A DNA stretch of 64,000 bases, taken from positions 245,181 to 309,180 of the forward strand of contig NZ_BMWH01000001.1 in NCBI RefSeq assembly GCF_014651135.1. Reading direction: 5' to 3'. This document shows positions 58,588-64,000 of this stretch, piece by piece; position 1 is the stretch's first letter; every line of letters starts with the position of its first letter. The notes beneath the pieces were generated by a model that was given only the letters and a program-made list of their open reading frames with translations, was not told the origin of the DNA and searched no databases. The translations under genes were made by a program, and so were the position numbers. This DNA is from Streptomyces echinoruber. GTDB taxonomy: Bacteria > Actinomycetota > Actinomycetes > Streptomycetales > Streptomycetaceae.

Positions 58588-59352
58588 TCACCCGGCGACG
58601 CGCCGGAAGAGATCCTCCGCGGCGGAGATCACGGCGGTCAGCCGGTCGGGCTCGGGGGTGAGTTCGACCAGCAGGTCGTCCACCGCGCGCAGCCCGGCCC
58701 GCTCCAGCAGCCGCTTCTCGTTGGTGACCCACTCCCCGCGCGCCGCCAGCACCGCGTGCCCGGTCTGCGCGGCGGCCGTCGCGACCGCCCCGGCCACCTC
58801 CGTCAGGCGGCCGGCGGGCGCGTGGTTGGCCCGGGCGTAGCCGAGGGTGGCGCGTGCGGTGCCGTACCAGCGCTCGCTCGCGGTGCGCCGCAGCGGCTCC
58901 GGGTAACCGTCCGGCCGCGGCAGTTCTCCGCGCAGCACCCGGTTGAGGGCCAGCTCCGCGACCACCAGGTAGCTGGGAATCCCCGCCAGGTGGAACAGCA
59001 GCGGCTCCACCCGGAACCGCCCCTGCTCCGCCTCCGCCAGCTCGTGCTCCACGACGTCCAGGTCGCGGTAGTGGACGTCCACGCGCCGCCCGTCGACGGT
59101 CAGCCAGGCACCCCCGTTGAACACGCCACCGCCCCAGCCGCCGACCTCGGACACCTCGCCCTCCCAGCCGACGGCGCGCAGGTCGGCGGGGTCGAACGGG
59201 CCGCGGTAGTAGACGGCCAGGTCCCAGTCGCTGTCCGGGCGGTGGGTGCCCTGGGCGCGGGAGCCGCCGAGGGCGACCGCCCGCACCGTGGGCAGGGCGG
59301 CCAGGCGGTCGGCGGTGGCGTCGAGGAACTCCGGGTCGGTGAGGGACGGCAT
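58588..59352 (-). CDS. Nucleotidyltransferase domain protein
   Basis: This 254-residue protein has the Pol-beta-like nucleotidyltransferase signature VALGGSRAQGTHRPDSDWDLAVYY (about 26-49), with two catalytic aspartates, and a third acidic residue in RRVDVHYRDLD. The C-terminal half is helical (KRLLERAGLRAVDDLL). Relatives include aminoglycoside adenylyltransferases and MNT-type antitoxins. No HEPN partner gene is next to it, so a stand-alone transferase is more likely. Confidence 0.85.
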   Translation of the reverse strand: MPSLTDPEFLDATADRLAALPTVRAVALGGSRAQGTHRPDSDWDLAVYYRGPFDPADLRAVGWEGEVSEVGGWGGGVFNGGAWLTVDGRRVDVHYRDLDVVEHELAEAEQGRFRVEPLLFHLAGIPSYLVVAELALNRVLRGELPRPDGYPEPLRRTASERWYGTARATLGYARANHAPAGRLTEVAGAVATAAAQTGHAVLAARGEWVTNEKRLLERAGLRAVDDLLVELTPEPDRLTAVISAAEDLFRRVAG

Positions 59353-59466
59353 GACGGCTGCTCCAGCGGGTGTGCGCGGTGCGGAAACGGACGGGGGACT
59401 CAGTCATCCCTCGCGGGCGGCACCCGGCAGTCGCGCACGCCCACGCAGTTCACGGATCATCACGGT

Positions 59467-60452
59467 TCATCGCGGATCAGCACGGCTCAGCGGCGGGCGG
59501 GCGTACCGGTCCGTCGCCGCCACCAGCGCCTCCGTCATCCCCGGCATGCCCGTCCCGTGTCCGGTCCCGCCGACGACGACCAACTCGCTGCCGGGCCAGG
59601 CGTGGTGCAGTCGCCACGGTGCCCAGCAGGTTGCCGAGATCGAGGCTTCCCTGCACCAGGGTGCCGGGGACGTCCTTCAGCAGGGGCGCGTCACGCAGGA
59701 CGACGCCCTCGTCGTTGCCCTCGCCCAGGAAGTGGCCGTTGCCCCAGTAGTGCGTGACCGTGCGGGCGAAGCCCAGGCGGAAGACCGGGTTCTCGAACCG
59801 TTCCACCGAGCGCGGCGGTGCCGGGAGGATCGCCGTCTCCCAGTCGGTCCAGGCCCGCGCCGCCCGTTCCCGCGTCGGCCGGGTCGGGCGACTCCAGCAG
59901 CCGGTGGTAGGCGGCGGCCAGGTTGCCGTCCCGCCGGTCCTCGGGGAGTTCCGCGACGAACCGCGCGAAGGCCGCCGGGAAGATCTTCCCCAGGCCCCGC
60001 GTCAGCAGCTCCACCTCGGCGTGGGAGCCGGTCGCGACCGCCGTCAGGACGAGTTCGGAGACGGCGTGCGGGTGCGTCTGCGCGTATCGCAGGCCGAGCA
60101 CCGACCCCCACGACACTCCCCACACCAGCCACCGCTCGATGCCCAGATGGCGCCGCAGCAGTTCCAGGTCGGCGATCAGGTGGGCGGTGGTGTTCACGCC
60201 CATGTCGGTGTCGTACGCGCTCGCGTGCGGCGTGGAGCGCCCGCAGCCGCGCTGGTCGAGCAGCACGATCCGGTACGCGGCCGGGTCGAAGAGGCGCCGC
60301 GGGAACGGCGAGCACCCCGATCCCGGCCCTCCGTGCAGCACGACCGCCGGCTTGCCCCGCGGGTTGCCGCAGGTCTCCCAGTACACGCGGTTGCCGTCAC
60401 CGACGTCGAGCATGCCGTGCTCGTACGGTTCGGTCTCCGGGTAGAGGGCCAC
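59467..60452 (-). pseudogene. pip: Prolyl aminopeptidase, disrupted by two frameshifts
   Basis: S33 alpha/beta-hydrolase that removes N-terminal proline. The 5' part is normal: YPETEPYEHGMLDVG, VVLHGGPGSGCSPF (oxyanion region), LDQRGCGRSTPH and nucleophile GVSWGSVLGL. After SPDPAD the frame is lost by one extra G in a GGG run (59869-59871). The sequence resumes as RAWTDWETAILPAPP and VERFENPVFRLGFARTVTHYW in another frame, then shifts again near 59613 where two bases are missing (LLGTV then RLHHAWPGSELVVVGGTGHGTG). Both shifts could be sequencing errors. The start is a GTG at 60452. Confidence 0.8.
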
Positions 60453-60488
60453 CGGGGCACCGTAACCGCCGTGCGGACGCCCCGTCCC

Positions 60489-60541
60489 GTCATTTACGAG
60501 CGGGCGCGGGCGGGTACGGGCGGGCCCGTCATTCACGAGCG
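60489..60541 (-). repeat. Duplication of the stop region of the uracil-DNA glycosylase gene
   Basis: GTCATTCACGAGCGG (60528-60542) containing the gene's stop is repeated with one change as GTCATTTACGAGCGG (60489-60503), period 39 bp. The intervening DNA is GGGCGGGTAC-rich. The downstream copy carries TAA instead of TGA. Confidence 0.7.
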
Positions 60542-61237
60542 GTGCGTGGGCAGTTCGGCCGCCGCCGCGGCCGATGTCAGGACCTCGCGCAGCATCGCCG
60601 GGGTGAGCTTGCCGGTGAAGGTGTTGCGCTGGCTGACGTGGAAGCAGCCGAAGAGTTCCAGCCCGTCCAGGGACACCCGCGTGCCGTGTGCGAACGCCGG
60701 CCGCGGCCGGGTCACGGACCACCCGGCGGCGTCGAACGCGGGCAGCGCCGCCTGCCAGCCGAACGCCCCCAGGACCACCGCCGCCCGCAGCGTCGGCCGC
60801 AGCAGCCGCAGTTCCTGCACCAGCCACGGCCGGCAGGTGTCCCGTTCGCCGGGCGTCGGCCTGTTGGCGGGCGGGGCGCAGTGCACGGGGGAGGTCACCC
60901 GCACCCCGTACAGCTCCAGGCCGTCGTCCGCCGTCACCGACGTGGGCTGCGAGGCGAGCCCCACGTCGTACAGCGCCTCGTACAGCACGTCCCCGGAGCG
61001 GTCCCCCGTGAACATCCGCCCCGTGCGGTTCCCGCCGTGCGCCGCCGGCGCCAGCCCCACGACCAGCAGCCGTGCGTCCGCCGGCCCGAACCCCGGCACC
61101 GGCCTGCCCCAGTACGTCCAGTCGGCGAACGCGGCCCGCTTCGTCCGCGCCACCTCCTCCCGCCACGCCACCAGCCGCGGGCAGGCCCGGCAATCGGCGA
61201 TCCGCTCGTCGAGCACGGCGAGGCTGCTGGCGTCCAT
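60533..61237 (-). CDS. Uracil-DNA glycosylase, family 5 (UdgB)-like
   Basis: This 234-residue base-excision repair enzyme has the FeS cysteines CRACPRL (N-terminal), LVVGLAPAAHGGNRTGRMFTGDRSGD (active-site region in which the catalytic Asp of other families is replaced, as in family 5), VHCAPPANRPTPGERDTCRPW (more FeS cysteines) and FGCFHVSQRNTFTGKL. It removes uracil and related bases from DNA. The ATG at 61237 is 6 nt from a TACGGT -10 box, so it is probably leaderless. The typical damage half-site is absent there. It is divergent from the S4 gene. Confidence 0.88.
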   Translation of the reverse strand: MDASSLAVLDERIADCRACPRLVAWREEVARTKRAAFADWTYWGRPVPGFGPADARLLVVGLAPAAHGGNRTGRMFTGDRSGDVLYEALYDVGLASQPTSVTADDGLELYGVRVTSPVHCAPPANRPTPGERDTCRPWLVQELRLLRPTLRAAVVLGAFGWQAALPAFDAAGWSVTRPRPAFAHGTRVSLDGLELFGCFHVSQRNTFTGKLTPAMLREVLTSAAAAAELPTHRS

Positions 61238-61348
61238 GCCCCCACCGTATGCCGGGCCGGCCGCCCCGGGGCCGGGGGGCGGACGGGACCGGGGTCGCCG
61301 GACGGTCGCCGCGCCCGCTGTTCGGCGGCTGCCGTTAAGGTCGGAGGC

Positions 61349-62095
61349 ATGGCTTTGGCTCATGAGGCTGCGGACGATCAGGGCAACGGTGCGACCGGCC
61401 ACGGTGCGACCGGCCACAGCGGGACCGGACCGGGGCACGAGGACGTGGGCGCCGCGGGCGGGGAAAGCGAAGACGCGCACGCCGGCGGACCCGACGCTTC
61501 CGTGACCGGCCCGCGCGAGCACGTCACCGGCCCCGCCGCACCGGACTCCGCCCAGGCCGCGCCGGCCTCCCGCCCGGGTTCTCCCGACTCCACGGCCGCC
61601 GACCCGGAGGCCGCCGATTCCAAGGCCGCCGATTCGAATGCCGTCGATCCGAAGGTCGCCGCCGCGGTGGCCGCTGCGGAGGCGGCCGCTCCCGCGCCCG
61701 GCGAGACGGTCCGCATCGACAGCTGGATCTGGGCCGTGCGCCTGGTCAAGACCCGCTCCCAGGGGGCGGCCGCCTGCCGGGGCGGCCACGTCCGTCTGAA
61801 CGGCGAGCGCGTGAAACCCGCCCACGCCGTCCGCATCGGCGACGAGGTGCGGCTGCGGCACGAGGGCCGGGAGCGGATCGTCGTGGTCAAGCGCCTGATC
61901 CGCAAGCGGGTCGGTGCGCCCGTCGCCCAGCAGTGCTACGTCGACAACTCGCCGCCGCCCCCGCCCCGCGAGGCCGTCGCCCCGGCCGGTATCCGCGAAC
62001 GCGGCACCGGCCGTCCCACCAAGCGCGAACGCCGCGAGCTCGAACGCCTGCGCGGCTTCGGCCTGCCGCCCACCGGACGCCCCCGGGGCCGCTGA
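61349..62095 (+). CDS. S4-domain RNA-binding protein with long low-complexity N-terminus
   Basis: Residues about 120-200 form an S4/Hsp15-like RNA-binding domain (RIDSWIWAVRLVKTRSQGAAACRGGHVRLNGERVKPAHAVRIGDEV, cited as a span), the module that binds ribosomal RNA. The C-terminus is basic (GRPTKRERRELERLRGFGLPP). The first about 115 residues are Ala/Gly/Asp-rich with repeats (GATGHGATGHSGTG, AADSKAADSNAVDPK), roughly doubling the usual length. GGAGG directly precedes the ATG and a TAAGGT box lies 7 nt upstream. Translation may start internally instead; no good internal site was seen. Confidence 0.85.
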   Translation: MALAHEAADDQGNGATGHGATGHSGTGPGHEDVGAAGGESEDAHAGGPDASVTGPREHVTGPAAPDSAQAAPASRPGSPDSTAADPEAADSKAADSNAVDPKVAAAVAAAEAAAPAPGETVRIDSWIWAVRLVKTRSQGAAACRGGHVRLNGERVKPAHAVRIGDEVRLRHEGRERIVVVKRLIRKRVGAPVAQQCYVDNSPPPPPREAVAPAGIRERGTGRPTKRERRELERLRGFGLPPTGRPRGR

Positions 62096-62295
62096 CCGGC
62101 GCCACCTCGCACCGTCCGCGCCGTCCCGTGCGCCTGCGCGGCGCATCCCGGCGGGGCGCGGCAGGCAGCGCTTCCCGGCGGGGTGCGGCGGGCAGCGCTT
62201 CCCGGCGGGCACGGTGGCGGCCCTCCCCCGTGGGACCGCCACCGTGCCCGTCGGCTTCACGCCTCTCGCGCCTCGTGCCCCGTGTCCGTCGGCCA

Positions 62296-62751
62296 TCACG
62301 CCCCTCGCCGGACCAGCCGCAGCAGCTTCCGGTTGCTGCCCCGCCGCGCCCACGCGATGAGCGCGAGCGGCACGATCAGCAGCAGCGGTGTGGCCGCGTA
62401 CTGCCCGTCGAAGACGGTGAGCTGGACGACGAACGCGCCCACCATCAGCGCGCTCAGTGCCATGGCCGCGACGGACTGCAGGAGCGGGACGAGCAGGGCG
62501 ACGGCTCCCGCGAGCTCCAGCGCGCCGATGGTGTACATGCCGGGGTCGCCCCAGCCGATCCGTTCGAAGGACTCGACGGCCGACGGGTGCGCGATCAGCT
62601 TGGGCAGCGCGCTCGCGATGCCGTAGAACAGCGCGAGCAGCACCTGCAGGACGCGCAGGGCGACAAGGGCGGCGCGACGACGGCCACGGCCGGCCGGCGT
62701 CCCGGTGGTGGCGGAGGTGACGGACGGAGTGGCGGCGGTGGTCTCGGACAT
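62296..62751 (-). CDS. DoxX family membrane protein
   Basis: This 151-residue protein has four transmembrane helices (ALVALRVLQVLLALFYGIASALPK; MYTIGALELAGAVALLVPLL; VAAMALSALMVGAFVVQLTVF; TPLLLIVPLALIAWA), the DoxX/DUF4267-like arrangement. DoxX proteins associate with redox and thiol stress complexes, but this one has no adjacent partner. GGGAGAG precedes the ATG. Confidence 0.85.
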   Translation of the reverse strand: MSETTAATPSVTSATTGTPAGRGRRRAALVALRVLQVLLALFYGIASALPKLIAHPSAVESFERIGWGDPGMYTIGALELAGAVALLVPLLQSVAAMALSALMVGAFVVQLTVFDGQYAATPLLLIVPLALIAWARRGSNRKLLRLVRRGA

Positions 62752-62816
62752 GGTCTCTCCCGTGCGACGCGGTCTGTACTGCGGTCATGGAGTCAGACCG
62801 GCCCCGCTGCCCGAAC

Positions 62817-63557
62817 TCATCGCTCCCCGGCGTCCTTTTCCACGCCTCCTTCCCGGTCCGCCGGTACCGCTGCCGGTACCGCCCGGACCCATATCCCGTC
62901 CGGCGTGAGGTACTTGTCGACCTCCAGCCCCGCCTGCGCCAGCGCCTCCTCGAACTGCCCTCTGGTCAGTGGCCGGGACCGGAAGGTCTGCGTCCAGGTG
63001 GCGTCCGGGAACACGTACTCCGCATGGACCTCGTTCACCCCGTCCCCCACCGCTTCCACCGCCAGGATCCGCACCGTGAAGCCGGCGGGGTCGACCCGCT
63101 CCCGGGGCACGTTGGTGTGGAAGTCCTCGCCCTCGCGCTGGATCAGGACGCAGCCGCCCGGCGCGACGTGCCGGGCGCAGGTGCGCAGCAGCCTCTGCCG
63201 GAGGCCGGCGTCAGCGGTGTGCACGAGGAAGGACGCCAGCATGACCACGTCGAACGTCTCGGACAGCTCCAGGTCCTCGATCGGGCTGCATATCGTGCGT
63301 GCTCCGCGCACCCGCTCGAGCATCTCGGGCGACTCGTCCACCGCCGTGACCGTGAAGCCCCGCTCCACCAGTGCGTGGGTCACGCGCCCGGCTCCGCTGC
63401 CCAGCTCCAGGATGCGCGCGCCCGCCGGCACGGCCGCCGCGACGATGTCCGGCTCCTGGCCGGCCGGCAGCCGTGCGTACAGCTCGACCGCGCATCCGTC
63501 CGGGGTGATCGCCCCGGGTCCCGTCCCCGTGTGTCCCGCTCGCGTCTTCTGCTCCAT
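62817..63557 (-). CDS. Class I SAM-dependent methyltransferase
   Basis: This 246-residue methyltransferase has motif I ILELGSGAGRVTHALVERGF, AVDESPEML, FDVVMLASFLVH and HVAPGGCVLIQREGEDF. It resembles small-molecule or quinone-type methyltransferases with a C-terminal RPLTRGQFEEALAQAGL. The substrate is unknown. The ATG at 63557 gives the family-length protein. It is downstream of no obvious partner. Confidence 0.85.
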   Translation of the reverse strand: MEQKTRAGHTGTGPGAITPDGCAVELYARLPAGQEPDIVAAAVPAGARILELGSGAGRVTHALVERGFTVTAVDESPEMLERVRGARTICSPIEDLELSETFDVVMLASFLVHTADAGLRQRLLRTCARHVAPGGCVLIQREGEDFHTNVPRERVDPAGFTVRILAVEAVGDGVNEVHAEYVFPDATWTQTFRSRPLTRGQFEEALAQAGLEVDKYLTPDGIWVRAVPAAVPADREGGVEKDAGER

Positions 63558-63687
63558 GCCCGTCCAACGGCCCGCGGGCGTACGGTCGTTCCATCCCGTC
63601 GCACATTCATCCGTTCGAGCTACGGCGGCCCGCCGGTGGAGGACGGCCGCGGCCCGCAGTACCTTGCTGGGAGGAGCGGTGGTCTCG

Positions 63688-63954
63688 ATGCGTACGGGCA
63701 GTGAGCCGACGACCGCGCGCAGTGCTCTGCGGGCGCGCTTCTGGCTGAGCGTGTGGGGGCTGGTCTGGTCGGTCGTCGGGACGGCGGTGTTCGCGCTCGC
63801 CGGGCACCCCGGGTGGGCGGCCGTCTTCGGGGTGCTGTGGCTGGTGGTCACCGTCGATCTGGCCGTGGTCCTCAGGCATCTGCACCAGGGCCCGCACTAC
63901 CAGCCGGGTCGGGACGTCCCGCCCTACCGGCCGCCGGAGGGCCACCGCCCGTAG
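63688..63954 (+). CDS. Small DUF6343-like membrane protein
   Basis: This 88-residue protein with two transmembrane helices (ARFWLSVWGLVWSVVGTAVFALA; GWAAVFGVLWLVVTVDLAVVL) and a Pro/His-rich tail resembles a Streptomyces family of unknown function. GGAGGAG lies upstream. The start is the ATG at 63688 or the GTG at 63679 three codons earlier. It is complete, ending 46 bp from the window edge. Confidence 0.75.
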   Translation: MRTGSEPTTARSALRARFWLSVWGLVWSVVGTAVFALAGHPGWAAVFGVLWLVVTVDLAVVLRHLHQGPHYQPGRDVPPYRPPEGHRP

Positions 63955-64000
63955 CCACGCGCCCCGTTCTCCACGGATCCGGGGCCACGCCCCGCTCCCC

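Overview
This 64-kb window is high-GC actinobacterial chromosome, almost certainly from a Streptomyces. The evidence is the very high GC third-position bias, the gene orders gap-pgk-tpiA-secG-(rbpA-like)-pgi and whiA-yvcK-rapZ-uvrC (the order known from S. coelicolor), mycothiol- and F420-type enzymes, DUF397/Scr1-type XRE regulator pairs, and many leaderless promoters. It looks like core chromosome. I see no insertion sequence, prophage, rRNA, tRNA or secondary-metabolite cluster.

Layout. 0-6.5 kb: the end of ribA, two overlapping saccharopine-dehydrogenase-like genes, a serine hydrolase, an F420/FMN split-barrel protein, a VOC protein and a TetR regulator. 6.7-15.5 kb (minus strand): sugar-phosphate metabolism (phosphatase, gnd, pgi), an MFS exporter, an RbpA paralogue, secG, tpiA, pgk and gap. 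15.8-18.8 kb: a large secreted M14 carboxypeptidase. 19.2-24.5 kb: the overlapping whiA-yvcK-rapZ-uvrC operon. 24.8-28 kb: an orphan regulator-like gene and a LacI regulator/sugar kinase pair with a 32-bp perfect operator. 28.2-41.2 kb: uvrA, a mycothiol-dependent isomerase-type protein, an MBL hydrolase, aroQ, a TerC/TerD cluster, uvrB and an MHYT protein. 41.6-51 kb: GDPD, ogt, VOC, psuG/psuK-like, methyltransferase, CorA, a kinase-like protein and a lone gltD. 51-64 kb: a more variable accessory stretch with two DUF397/XRE loci, one of them decayed, an ABC exporter, a nucleotidyltransferase, a frameshifted prolyl aminopeptidase, a family-5-like uracil-DNA glycosylase, an S4 protein, DoxX, a methyltransferase and a small membrane protein.

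The most coherent functional signal is DNA repair. uvrA, uvrB, uvrC and ogt, plus the uncharacterised MFS exporter, are preceded by the same bipartite promoter (TTGTCAGTG, exactly 8 nt, TAnnnT). This is the LexA-independent, PafBC-type damage promoter known from mycobacteria. At uvrB, uvrC and ogt it sits so close to the ATG that the transcripts must be leaderless. A probable yybP-ykoY manganese riboswitch precedes the TerC gene.

Other notable points are a possible two-repeat remnant of a type I-E CRISPR array beside uvrA; four genes whose stop codon lies inside a short tandem repeat; a DUF397-linked XRE gene that has lost both its start codon and the middle of its sensor domain; and three back-to-back palindromes between divergent regulatory genes. 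Coding starts were chosen by homology, Shine-Dalgarno fit and leaderless -10 spacing. All family assignments are from reading the sequence, with no database search.
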